A stretch of DNA of 6,027 nucleotides from Lishizhenia sp. (GTDB lineage: Bacteria > Bacteroidota > Bacteroidia > Flavobacteriales_D > Crocinitomicaceae). The notes below the pieces were generated by a model. That model saw only the letters and a list, made by a program, of their open reading frames with translations, did no database searches and was not told the origin of the DNA. The DNA lies in assembly GCA_007117055.1 (NCBI GenBank), contig SKHH01000130.1, positions 1-6,027 on the forward strand, written 5' to 3'. Positions 1 to 5,830 of the stretch are shown one piece after another. How positions within the stretch are numbered: the first letter of the stretch is position 1; each line of letters opens with the position of its first letter. The position numbers were made by a program, and so were the translations under genes.

Positions 1-98
1 AATATTGCTTGGTCAATGTCAACATAAGCAGAAACTTGTCTTAAAAGCAGTCCTAACTCTTGTCTTTTGTTCCTTAATATTTGTCCGATTGTTTCCAT
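1..98 (-). CDS. XRE-family HTH transcriptional regulator, N-terminal fragment (cut by window edge)
   Basis: Reading the minus strand from the ATG at 98-96 gives 32 uninterrupted codons that run off the window. The peptide begins METIGQILRNKRQELG and continues LLLRQVSAYVDIDQAI. This is the usual start of an XRE/Cro-C1-type helix-turn-helix domain: helix 1 at about residues 4-16, helix 2 at about 18-26 and the beginning of the recognition helix at about 29-32. In Bacteroidota, proteins with this 'LLLRQVxAYxxID' wording are small DNA-binding regulators, and many sit beside DNA methyltransferase or restriction genes; that neighbourhood cannot be seen here. No other in-frame ATG is visible in the fragment. 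A palindrome at 113-129 lies 14 nt upstream and is a likely autoregulatory site. The family assignment is fairly firm; the biological role is unknown because most of the protein and its downstream partner are missing. Confidence 0.75.
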   Translation of the reverse strand, partial: METIGQILRNKRQELGLLLRQVSAYVDIDQAI

Positions 99-100
99 TT

Positions 101-129
101 GAAATTTATAACTTGACAGTATGTGTCAA
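101..129 (-). promoter_or_regulatory. Candidate Bacteroidota-type promoter of the XRE gene
   Basis: On the minus strand TTG at 129-127 is followed after 18 nt by TAAATTTC at 108-101. This matches the Bacteroidota sigma-ABfr pattern TTG-N17-23-TAnnTTTG except for the last base. The -7 box ends only 2 nt before the ATG at 98, so transcription would begin at or next to the start codon, giving a leaderless or nearly leaderless mRNA. This is inferred from consensus only. Confidence 0.4.
113..129. promoter_or_regulatory. Palindromic operator candidate TTGACA-N5-TGTCAA
   Basis: Two perfect 6-bp inverted arms (113-118 and 124-129) flank the 5-bp spacer GTATG. The palindrome sits between the putative -33 TTG and the -7 box of the XRE gene, so a bound dimer would block RNA polymerase. 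Short dyads of this size are typical operators of XRE-family dimers. Binding by the protein encoded at 1-98 is inferred from position. Confidence 0.5.
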
Positions 130-298
130 ATACAGATAATTTTTTTAATGTCGGTATTCAGATTGTGTTTTTTTCGAGCGTTGGAAAAAACAGCTCTTTT
201 GGTTTTTCAGCGTTGGATTTAGTGTCGGTAAAAACCAAATGTGCTGTTTGTGCGGCTGGTTTCAGCTTGCAGGTAACTATTGTATAAATAACTTAAAA
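130..298. other. Intergenic spacer with short direct and inverted repeats
   Basis: There is no credible gene between the porin stop and the XRE promoter. The spacer holds two copies of AGCGTTGGA (177-185 and 209-217, 32 bp apart), two copies of TGTCGGTA (149-156 and 223-230, 74 bp apart), a 10-bp inverted repeat (198-207 with 230-239), and a small bulged hairpin at 251-271 (TGC and GCTG paired with CAGC and GCA around the loop GTTT). The wording recalls the GTTGG- and GCTTGCAG-containing intergenic sequences that flank accessory genes in many Bacteroidota genomes. That resemblance is from memory and is not demonstrated here. Confidence 0.45.
198..239 (-). terminator. Weak candidate terminator downstream of the porin
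   Basis: A perfect 10-bp inverted repeat (TTTGGTTTTT at 198-207, AAAAACCAAA at 230-239) encloses a 22-nt loop. On the minus strand it is followed, after a few bases, by a run of six T (190-185). It lies about 60 nt beyond the porin stop. The stem has only two G-C pairs and the loop is long, so termination is uncertain; it may simply be part of a degenerate repeat unit. Confidence 0.3.
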
Positions 299-1504
299 CT
301 AAAAATTTACCTGAAACTGCAATCTTAACAAGCTTCCTTTTTGAAAATTATCTGGAATTTGGAAATCTTCGTACCTTCTCTGCGAAAAAGTGTACATGGC
401 AACAATTTCAAAATTAGGGTAAGGTAACCATTCAAAACCAAGCTCTAATTCATTAACATGATAGCTACGGGCATCTTGTTCGTGCTTTTTTCCTCCTTGA
501 TAATGCTGTAAACGGACAAAAGGATACAACAGTTGATCATTAATCGGCAAACGTGCATTTATGGTTATATATCCTCCGTGAAGTCTGTCTATATCAATCG
601 AACCGTTAATTTTATTAAACTCTGGCCCCCTTCCAATATTATATTCTGCTTGAAAGCCAAAAGGACGTGGGTATAATATTGCCGATAAAGCCGCTCGTTG
701 ATCGGTATACGTTAAATCACTTCTATGAATCACGCCATCAGATACCCTTCTTGGATCTAAGGTGTATTTTCCAGTATACGCTTGTATCCCTGGTTCAAAA
801 ATTTGATTTCCAATTTTGAACGGATAAGATAATCGTGCAACTACGTGTGCGTTTTCGTTTAATTCAGGCTGATTTGCAAGTTGTCCGTTATATACCCCAA
901 ACCCAAACACACCGTAATCTCCAGATCCTTTGTATCCTTCCCTGTTTAACATCGAAAAACGTTTACGAATGTGTTCAGGTGCATAATAAAAAAATATTCC
1001 AATGTCTCTCTCGTTGGAAAGCGCACTATTTAGACCATCGTTTCTATCTAGTGGCAATCTATTTTGACTTGATTGTAAGTTTTCAAATCCAAAAGGTACT
1101 TTACTTTGCCCTATTCTAAAACGATATTCTCTTTTTTTATCCAAACTAACATCAAAATAGGCGTCACGAATTTGTCCGTAATTTAATGTACCCCCACTCG
1201 AACTTGCTAAATCAGGTTGTATGTAGAAATATACATTTTCATGCACCTGACCAAAGAAGATTAATCTAATTCTTCGAAAGAAAAAACTTGGACCATTACC
1301 CCAAGAGCGATCACATTGCTCACATCCTAAATCTGGATTAGTTTCTAATAACCCATTATGTCTTACTTGCGCATAACCTCGTAAACGAATTTTTTCGTAC
1401 CAATCACTTGCGCCTGTCGCAGGCAAGGTAAACATAGTATCCTGTACTTTTGAGAAAACTAATACTGGAAATAATATAAAAAGGATGACAATCGTTCTTT
1501 TCAT
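299..1504 (-). CDS. Outer-membrane porin, phosphate-selective O/P (OprO/OprP) family
   Basis: This 401-residue protein is a complete OprO/OprP-like beta-barrel that should form an outer-membrane channel for small anions. Residues 1-18 are a Sec signal peptide (MKRT, a hydrophobic core, then VFS), with cleavage probably after Ser18. Family hallmarks visible are FRRIRLIFFGQV (76-87), the strand and turn RIGQSKVPFGFE (130-141) and ERDIGIF (165-171). The chain ends in QFQVNF, with the terminal aromatic residue expected for BAM-mediated insertion. Length is near the 380-430 usual for the family. An unusual CEQC pair (Cys61, Cys64) lies in an early loop. The ATG at 1504-1502 is chosen because it directly precedes the signal peptide; an ATG 8 nt upstream is out of frame. 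Repeated TTAAC-like hexamers upstream suggest phosphate control. Actual substrate specificity cannot be read from the sequence; some members of this family pass other anions or pyrophosphate. Confidence 0.85.
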   Translation of the reverse strand: MKRTIVILFILFPVLVFSKVQDTMFTLPATGASDWYEKIRLRGYAQVRHNGLLETNPDLGCEQCDRSWGNGPSFFFRRIRLIFFGQVHENVYFYIQPDLASSSGGTLNYGQIRDAYFDVSLDKKREYRFRIGQSKVPFGFENLQSSQNRLPLDRNDGLNSALSNERDIGIFFYYAPEHIRKRFSMLNREGYKGSGDYGVFGFGVYNGQLANQPELNENAHVVARLSYPFKIGNQIFEPGIQAYTGKYTLDPRRVSDGVIHRSDLTYTDQRAALSAILYPRPFGFQAEYNIGRGPEFNKINGSIDIDRLHGGYITINARLPINDQLLYPFVRLQHYQGGKKHEQDARSYHVNELELGFEWLPYPNFEIVAMYTFSQRRYEDFQIPDNFQKGSLLRLQFQVNF

Positions 1505-1556
1505 TTTTTCATTTTAACGTTGCAAAGTTGCGAGTTTTAGCACGAAGGAAATACTG

Positions 1557-1595
1557 GGTTTACATTAGGGTAATATAGAGTTAACAATTTAGTAA
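1557..1595 (-). promoter_or_regulatory. Pho-box-like direct-repeat array upstream of the porin
   Basis: On the minus strand four TTAAC-like hexamers begin exactly 11 bp apart: TTACTA (1595), TTAACT (1584), TTACCC (1573) and TAAACC (1562). Hexamers repeated at one helical turn are the geometry of PhoP boxes in Bacillus (TTAACA-N5 repeats) and of PhoB boxes in general. The array ends 52 bp before the porin ATG, a suitable activator position. A link to phosphate starvation is inferred from this spacing plus the porin family; the region is AT-rich, so chance contributes. Confidence 0.4.
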
Positions 1596-1667
1596 CATAA
1601 GCAAGAAATATAGAAAAACATATTGTTTTTAAGTAGTGTAATCGGTATTTAAATCTCTGTTTTTTAG

Positions 1668-1712
1668 TGTTTAAACAGGTTTAATAGTTGGTTAATATTA
1701 AGGTAATGTTAA
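1668..1712 (-). promoter_or_regulatory. Second cluster of TTAAC-like hexamers
   Basis: Minus-strand hexamers TTAACA (1712) and TTAATA (1701) are 11 bp apart. A second phase follows with TTAACC (1695), TTAAAC (1684) and TAAACA (1673), again at 11-bp steps. It may be a distal or auxiliary binding site of the same regulator as the 1557-1595 array. It is less regular and very AT-rich, so support is weaker. Confidence 0.25.
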
Positions 1713-1973
1713 GCGTTTTGAGATCAAAGTCTAGATATGGATTTTCTCAGGTTTCATCTATTGATATGTTTTTTTGTAGCAAAACCTCATGAATAATTTA
1801 GTTCTTGAAGTTGTAATAGTTATTAGATTTTCTGAGCGTATTCCAGTATGTGGAAAAAACCTGATTGAATAATCGTGGAACTAAAATACGCTACTTTATG
1901 TATTCCTTAAAACGCGCTGCACGTTGAAGATAAAAAAGGCAGAAATAGTCCACCTCTTTATATAATAAAAATG

Positions 1974-2000
1974 GGTTACCAATTTAGTTCGCAAAAGTGT
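1974..2000 (+). repeat. Left terminal inverted repeat of the MITE-like element
   Basis: It begins GGTTACCAATTTAGTTCGCA and pairs with 2193-2219 in reverse orientation. Mismatches occur at repeat positions 10, 11, 14, 15 and 24. Confidence 0.55.
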
Positions 2001-2087
2001 GTCACCCTGTAAGCCTGCCCGACTGGTATGGCGGAGGTGTAATAGGAAAACGAAGGAGGAAGTTCTTTGTTAAGAATGAATAATAGA

Positions 2088-2129
2088 ATGAGTCCCGAAA
2101 GTCTGCCTAGACAGACTTTCGGGACTCAT
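2088..2129 (-). terminator. Perfect 18-bp stem-loop, probable ATP synthase operon terminator
   Basis: ATGAGTCCCGAAAGTCTG (2088-2105) is exactly repeated in inverse at 2112-2129, with the 6-nt centre CCTAGA. It lies about 110 nt past the atpG stop. On the minus strand the stem is followed by a moderately T-rich tail (2087-2070) rather than a clean T tract. Stems containing CCCGAAAG/CTTTCGGG or CCCGATAG words are common intergenic terminators in Bacteroidota. Its near-central place in the TIR-bounded segment means it could instead be the core of that element. Confidence 0.5.
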
Positions 2130-2145
2130 AGGGGGATTACTTATA

Positions 2146-2174
2146 GTAAACATCAGGTTTTACCCAATGTTTAC
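2146..2174. repeat. Nested inverted repeat
   Basis: GTAAACAT (2146-2153) pairs with ATGTTTAC (2167-2174). Inside this, GGT (2156-2158) pairs with ACC (2162-2164) around TTT, separated from the outer stem by symmetric CA/CA internal loops. It adds to the secondary structure of the 1974-2219 segment; function unknown. Confidence 0.4.
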
Positions 2175-2192
2175 ATATGTTGTATTTTTCGG

Positions 2193-2219
2193 ACAATTTT
2201 GCGACTTAGCTTGGTAACC
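2193..2219 (-). repeat. Right terminal inverted repeat of the MITE-like element
   Basis: Read on the minus strand from 2219 it begins GGTTACCAAGCTAAGTCGCA. It lies just downstream of the atpG stop codon, so operon transcripts that read past atpG would carry it. Confidence 0.55.
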
Positions 2220-2244
2220 TAATAATTAAATATAGTAATTATTA
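2220..2244 (-). repeat. AT-only hairpin overlapping the atpG stop codon
   Basis: TAATAATTA (2220-2228) pairs with TAATTATTA (2236-2244) around a 7-nt loop, and the latter arm contains the atpG stop. The stem lacks G-C pairs and should be weak in RNA. Confidence 0.3.
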
Positions 2245-3120
2245 ACCATTTAAAGCTTCTGCTCCACCTACAATTTCCAAAATTTCATTGGTAATTGCAG
2301 CTTGACGTGCTTTGTTGTAGTCTAACGTTAATCCTCTTTTTAAATCACCTGCGTTATCAGTTGCTTTGTGCATTGCTGTCATACGAGCTCCATGCTCAGA
2401 AGCATTAGAATCAAGTAACGCTTTGAAAAATTGTAGCTTTAACGCTTTAGGAATTAAGTCCACAATGATTTCTTCTTTAGACGGTTCAAACAAGTAATCT
2501 CCTGCTGGTGTTTTTTCCGTTTCATTTTCTTGTGGTAAAATCGGTAATAACTGTTCTGTAATTACTTCTTGGACTGCTGCGTTTTTAAACTGGTTATACA
2601 CCACAATTACTTTATCAAACTCTCCTTTACGAAATGCATTCATCGCAAATTCAGCGTGTTCGCTTGCTCTTTCGAAGGTTAAATCGTTGAACATATCTTC
2701 AGCAGACCCTAATTCTTCTGGTCTAAAGTTGAATGTACTATTTTTGAAAGCATCGTTTACTTTCTTACCAACGGATAAAACAGAAACTTCTACGTTAGTG
2801 TACTCGTTCTTTAATAACCAATTTACACGTTTAGTAATATTGTTATTAAATCCACCACATAGACCTCTGTTCGATGAAATTGGAATGATTAAAACCTTTT
2901 TTACCGTTCTTTCTTCAGCAAATATGTTTTCAGACAAATCAAGTGTTCCGCTTACGTTACCCAAAATCTCTTGTAGTTTTTGAGCGTACGGTCTAAGCTG
3001 TGTAATGGCATCTTGTGCTTTTCTCAACTTAGCAGCGGAAACCATCTTCATCGCAGAAGTAATCTGCATCGTTGATGAAATGGATGTAATCCGGTTTTTT
3101 ATTTCTTTTAAGTTCGCCAT
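2242..3120 (-). CDS. atpG: F1 ATP synthase gamma subunit
   Basis: The 292-residue gamma subunit is the central shaft that couples rotation of the c ring to conformational cycling of the alpha3beta3 catalytic head on the cytoplasmic face of the inner membrane. The N-terminal helix MANLKEIKNRITSISSTMQI and the following TSAMKMVSAAKLRKAQ (21-36) are characteristic. A Rossmann-like segment with SSNRGLCGGFN (82-92) follows. The C-terminal helix contains LLDSNASEHGARMTAM (235-250) and the PROSITE-type gamma signature ITNEILEIVGGAEA (276-289). Length is normal (about 285-295). The ATG at 3120 gives the expected MANLKEI start, with no clear Shine-Dalgarno. It lies 34 nt after atpA and is the last gene of this operon; no atpD follows. 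No defects seen. Confidence 0.97.
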   Translation of the reverse strand: MANLKEIKNRITSISSTMQITSAMKMVSAAKLRKAQDAITQLRPYAQKLQEILGNVSGTLDLSENIFAEERTVKKVLIIPISSNRGLCGGFNNNITKRVNWLLKNEYTNVEVSVLSVGKKVNDAFKNSTFNFRPEELGSAEDMFNDLTFERASEHAEFAMNAFRKGEFDKVIVVYNQFKNAAVQEVITEQLLPILPQENETEKTPAGDYLFEPSKEEIIVDLIPKALKLQFFKALLDSNASEHGARMTAMHKATDNAGDLKRGLTLDYNKARQAAITNEILEIVGGAEALNG

Positions 3121-3139
3121 TTGTTTTTCAACTTAAGCG

Positions 3140-3154
3140 TTCGTTATGAACGAA
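3140..3154 (-). other. Small stem-loop between atpA and atpG
   Basis: TTCGTT (3140-3145) and AACGAA (3149-3154) form a perfect 6-bp stem with a 3-nt loop directly after the atpA stop codon, in the 34-nt spacer. It has no following T tract, so it is unlikely to terminate. It could modestly affect mRNA processing or translational coupling. Confidence 0.35.
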
Positions 3155-4729
3155 TTAATATTTTGAAGCGATTTCTTTAGCCACTTGTGCTAATGTATTG
3201 GTAACATCGTCGTTGATTTTACCCGCTTTCAACGTGTCCATTACATCTTTATGCTTCGCATCTAAATAATCCAAGTACTCCGCTTCAAATGCTTTAACTT
3301 TATCTACAGGCACATTTTGGATAAGTCCTTTAGTTCCTACATAGATAATAGCAATTTGACGTTCAACTGTATAAGGGTCACCTTCTTTTTGCTTCAAGAT
3401 CTCAACGTTACGCGCACCTTTGTCCAATACCGACTTCGTAGCTGCATCTAGGTCAGAACCAAACTTAGCGAAAGCCTCAAGTTCTCTATATTGTGCTTGG
3501 TCAAGCTTCAACGTACCTGCTACTTTCTTCATTGATTTAATCTGTGCAGAGCCACCAACACGAGATACCGAGATACCTACGTTAATCGCTGGGCGAATAC
3601 CAGAGTTAAATAAATCTGATTCTAAGAAAATCTGACCATCCGTAATCGAAATTACGTTTGTTGGAATATATGCAGAAACGTCACCCGCTTGTGTTTCAAT
3701 AATCGGCAATGCTGTTAATGAGCCACCTCCTTTAACTTTATCTTTAAGAGAAGCTGGTAAGTCATTCATTTGCGATGCAATATGATCATCGTTAATCACT
3801 TTTGCTGCACGCTCTAACAATCTTGAGTGAAGGTAGAAAACATCACCTGGATACGCCTCACGACCTGGAGGACGACGCAGTAATAAGGAAACCTCACGGT
3901 AAGCAACCGCTTGTTTTGATAAATCATCAAAAACAATTAAGCCTGGTCTTCCAGTATCTCGGAAGTATTCACCAATCGCAGCACCAGTCATAGGAGCAAA
4001 AAACTGCATTGGTGCAGGATCAGAAGCATTAGACGCTACTACAGTAGTATAAGCCATTGCTCCAGCTTCCTCTAATTTTTTCACGATACCAGCAACAGTA
4101 GATCCTTTTTGACCAACTGCAACGTAAATACAATACACAGGATTACCCGCATCATAAAATTCTTTTTGATTGATAATTGCATCGATTGCAACTGTTGTTT
4201 TACCCGTTTGACGGTCACCGATAATCAACTCACGCTGACCCCTACCAATTGGAATCATGGCATCAACTGCTTTAATTCCTGTTTGCATTGGCTCAGTAAC
4301 GGGCTCTCTAAAAATAACGCCAGGCGCTTTACGCTCAATTGGCATTTCAAATAGCTCTCCTTCAATTGGACCTTTTCCATCAATAGGATTTCCAAGTGTA
4401 TCAACCACACGTCCAACAATACCTTCACCAACATTTACGGAAGCAATAATTCCAAGACGCTTTACGGTATCTCCTTCTTTCACATCTGTAGATTTACCCA
4501 AAAGTACGGCACCTACATTATCTTCCTCTAAGTTCAGTGCAATACCACGAAGTCCACCATCAAATTCGATAAGTTCTCCATATTGCACGCCTCCTAGACC
4601 ATAAATACGTGCAATACCATCACCAATTTGAAGTACAGTACCTACTTCTTGTAATTCTGCTTCAGATTTATGACCTGATAACTGTTCTCTTAAAATTGCA
4701 GAAACTTCTGCTGGTTTTATATCTGCCAT
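3155..4729 (-). CDS. atpA: F1 ATP synthase alpha subunit
   Basis: The 524-residue alpha subunit alternates with beta in the F1 hexamer and carries the regulatory, non-catalytic nucleotide sites. The N-terminal helix and beta-barrel domain (about 1-95) include VGTVLQIGDGIARIYGL (29-45). The nucleotide-binding domain has the P-loop GDRQTGKT (171-178) and a Walker B strand LIVFDDL (264-270). The family signature PAINVGISVS (380-389) is followed by Arg390, which corresponds to the arginine that reaches the catalytic beta site. The C-terminal helical domain runs from about residue 395. Length fits Bacteroidota alpha subunits. Start ATG at 4729; there is a 30-nt spacer from atpH and no strong Shine-Dalgarno. 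The gene is intact and its sequence is unremarkable for the family. Confidence 0.98.
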   Translation of the reverse strand: MADIKPAEVSAILREQLSGHKSEAELQEVGTVLQIGDGIARIYGLGGVQYGELIEFDGGLRGIALNLEEDNVGAVLLGKSTDVKEGDTVKRLGIIASVNVGEGIVGRVVDTLGNPIDGKGPIEGELFEMPIERKAPGVIFREPVTEPMQTGIKAVDAMIPIGRGQRELIIGDRQTGKTTVAIDAIINQKEFYDAGNPVYCIYVAVGQKGSTVAGIVKKLEEAGAMAYTTVVASNASDPAPMQFFAPMTGAAIGEYFRDTGRPGLIVFDDLSKQAVAYREVSLLLRRPPGREAYPGDVFYLHSRLLERAAKVINDDHIASQMNDLPASLKDKVKGGGSLTALPIIETQAGDVSAYIPTNVISITDGQIFLESDLFNSGIRPAINVGISVSRVGGSAQIKSMKKVAGTLKLDQAQYRELEAFAKFGSDLDAATKSVLDKGARNVEILKQKEGDPYTVERQIAIIYVGTKGLIQNVPVDKVKAFEAEYLDYLDAKHKDVMDTLKAGKINDDVTNTLAQVAKEIASKY

Positions 4730-4744
4730 GTTGTTCTAATTTAT

Positions 4745-4760
4745 ATTGGTTGATTCCAAT
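4745..4760 (-). other. Small stem-loop between atpH and atpA
   Basis: ATTGG (4745-4749) pairs with CCAAT (4756-4760) around a 6-nt loop. The stem includes the first base of the atpH stop triplet (4760-4762). It is short and may be incidental. Confidence 0.2.
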
Positions 4761-5293
4761 TATTTCGTTAAAAGTTGTTTTAATTCTTTAAATTGACGAG
4801 CTAAACTCGCCTCTATTTGCAGGTCACCCATGCGGAAAACAAATCCACCTAGAAGTGACTCATCTATTCTTTCGGTAACTTCAAATTTACCATCAGTTTG
4901 TGACTCTAAATTCTGTAATAAAGAAGTTTTTACTGCTTCATCTAATACCGTGGCACTGGATAAAGTGACAGGAATGATACCACGTAGCGCTTTTACTTTA
5001 GCATCATATTGTTCAGCAATTAAGGGAAGGTAAACTTCTCTTCCTTTTTTGGTAATTAGCTGAATAAAAGCTTTACTTAATTCATGAAAATCTGGGAAAA
5101 TTGCACCTAGAACTTCATTCTTTTTATCCGCTTTAATGATGGGGCTTGCAAAAAACACAGCTAAATCGCGATTATCATTAGCAGTATTTACTAATGCATT
5201 CATGTCTTTCACAATAGCGTCCGTTACTTTTCTTTCTTCCGAAAGCTCTAATAACGATTGTGCGTAACGCCCTGCAACTTTTGTACTTTTCAT
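4760..5293 (-). CDS. atpH: F1 ATP synthase delta subunit (OSCP-like)
   Basis: The 177-residue delta subunit sits on top of F1 and joins the alpha subunits to the b stalk, keeping the stator from rotating. The N-terminal six-helix domain begins MKSTKVAGRYAQSLLELSEE, matching the conserved 'RYAxALxxLA' start of the family. The C-terminal domain carries the delta signature region RIDESLLGGFVFRMGDLQIE (142-161), followed by SLARQFKELKQLL (163-175). Length is usual (about 175-185). Only 9 nt separate it from the atpF stop, so translational coupling is likely. The ATG at 5293 gives the family-typical start. No frameshift or missing motif. Confidence 0.96.
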   Translation of the reverse strand: MKSTKVAGRYAQSLLELSEERKVTDAIVKDMNALVNTANDNRDLAVFFASPIIKADKKNEVLGAIFPDFHELSKAFIQLITKKGREVYLPLIAEQYDAKVKALRGIIPVTLSSATVLDEAVKTSLLQNLESQTDGKFEVTERIDESLLGGFVFRMGDLQIEASLARQFKELKQLLTK

Positions 5294-5302
5294 GTCAACG
5301 TA

Positions 5303-5797
5303 TTAGTTAAGCGTAACTCCTTCTGCGTATTTAGAAGCAATCTCTTTTTGTTTGTCACTATTCGTTAAATCTTCTTTCACTACTTTTTCAGCTATTTCGA
5401 TAGCGATTGTAGCTACTTGACTCTTTAATTCAGCAATAGCAGCATTTTTCTCTGTGGCAATAGCGTTTTGAGCCTGCTGCATTACTTTTTCTGCCTCTTC
5501 TTTTGCTTTAGACTTAGCGTCTTCAATCATTTTCGTAGCTGTTTCCTTAGCATCCTTAATCATCGAATCACGTTCAATTCTTGCTTCTTTTAACAAATTT
5601 TCATTTTTTGTTTGAAGCTCTTTCATTTCAGCCTTAGTTTTCTCGGCCATTTCTAACGCGTCCTGAATTTTCGTTTCACGTGTTTGAACAGCGCCTAAAA
5701 GCGGTTTCCAGATGAACTTTGTTAGAATAAACATTAACATTAAGAACACTAATCCTGTCCAAAATATCAGTCCTAAGTCGGGAGTAATTAAATCCAT
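5303..5797 (-). CDS. atpF: Fo ATP synthase b subunit
   Basis: The 164-residue b subunit forms the peripheral stalk dimer that anchors F1 to the membrane. The N-terminus MDLITPDLGLIFWTGLVFLM leads into one membrane helix at about residues 8-28. FIWKPLLGAVQTRETKIQDAL (29-49) is the conserved membrane-exit region, where the F-W/xKP and R-x-x-I elements are typical. Residues of about 40-140 are a highly charged Lys/Glu/Ala-rich coiled coil without prolines, as expected for the dimerising stalk, and the last 25 residues would contact delta. There is one b gene only, with no second b' visible. It follows atpE after an 81-nt spacer carrying a strong stem-loop, and precedes atpH by 9 nt. Confidence 0.96.
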   Translation of the reverse strand: MDLITPDLGLIFWTGLVFLMLMFILTKFIWKPLLGAVQTRETKIQDALEMAEKTKAEMKELQTKNENLLKEARIERDSMIKDAKETATKMIEDAKSKAKEEAEKVMQQAQNAIATEKNAAIAELKSQVATIAIEIAEKVVKEDLTNSDKQKEIASKYAEGVTLN

Positions 5798-5830
5798 TTT
5801 TATTGTATAAAATTAATTTCTAAAAATTAA

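Larger units (their letters stand above)
1505..1973. other. Long AT-rich intergenic region upstream of the porin
   Basis: No open frame of convincing length, codon use or similarity is seen on either strand. The porin-proximal half holds the TTAAC-like repeat arrays (1557-1595 and 1668-1712) and a partial -7-like box CAACTTTG on the minus strand at 1530-1523, without a TTG at the normal upstream distance. The distal half (about 1731-1973) shows only small dyads: TTCCA-N5-TGGAA at 1841-1855 nested in AGCGTATT/AATACGCT arms (1835-1842 and 1885-1892). No tRNA, rRNA or known riboswitch was recognised. Confidence 0.6.
1974..2219. mobile_element. MITE-like non-autonomous element with 27-bp terminal inverted repeats
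   Basis: The two ends of this 246-bp segment are imperfect inverted repeats matching at 22 of 27 positions. Both begin GGTTACCAA and share TCGCAAAA at the same offset. The interior has no open frame but contains a hairpin with perfect 18-bp arms (2088-2129) and a smaller one (2146-2174). The flanks TAAAAATG (1966-1973) and TAATAATT (2220-2227) agree at 6 of 8 positions, a possible decayed target duplication, though both are AT-rich. It is inserted 22 nt beyond the atpG stop codon. No transposase is present and the parent family was not recognised. Alternatives are a lineage-specific intergenic repeat or a structured 3' UTR. Confidence 0.5.

Noticed and set aside
835..1119. Plus-strand open frame inside the porin gene (94 codons)
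   Set aside because: It lies wholly antisense to a well-supported porin reading frame, its peptide has no recognisable family features, and it has no promoter or ribosome site of note.
1731..1973. Possible decayed gene or IS fragment in the intergenic region
   Set aside because: I translated parts on both strands and found only short frames with early stops and no recognisable motif, so a pseudogene call is not supported.
2012..2039. Hairpin formed by CCTGCC and GGCGGAGG words
   Set aside because: Pairing needs wobble and bulges and gives no continuous stem beyond about five pairs, too weak to annotate.
2687..2983. Plus-strand open frame inside atpG (98 codons)
   Set aside because: It is entirely opposite the intact gamma gene and has no independent coding evidence.
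4257..4604. Plus-strand open frame inside atpA (115 codons)
   Set aside because: It is antisense to highly conserved atpA codons. Its Ser/Pro/Thr-rich composition is what the reverse of alpha-subunit codons gives, so it is a shadow frame.
3794..4729. Possible loss of key residues in the alpha subunit
   Set aside because: The P-loop, Walker B strand, signature and following arginine are all present, and there is no sign of truncation or frameshift.
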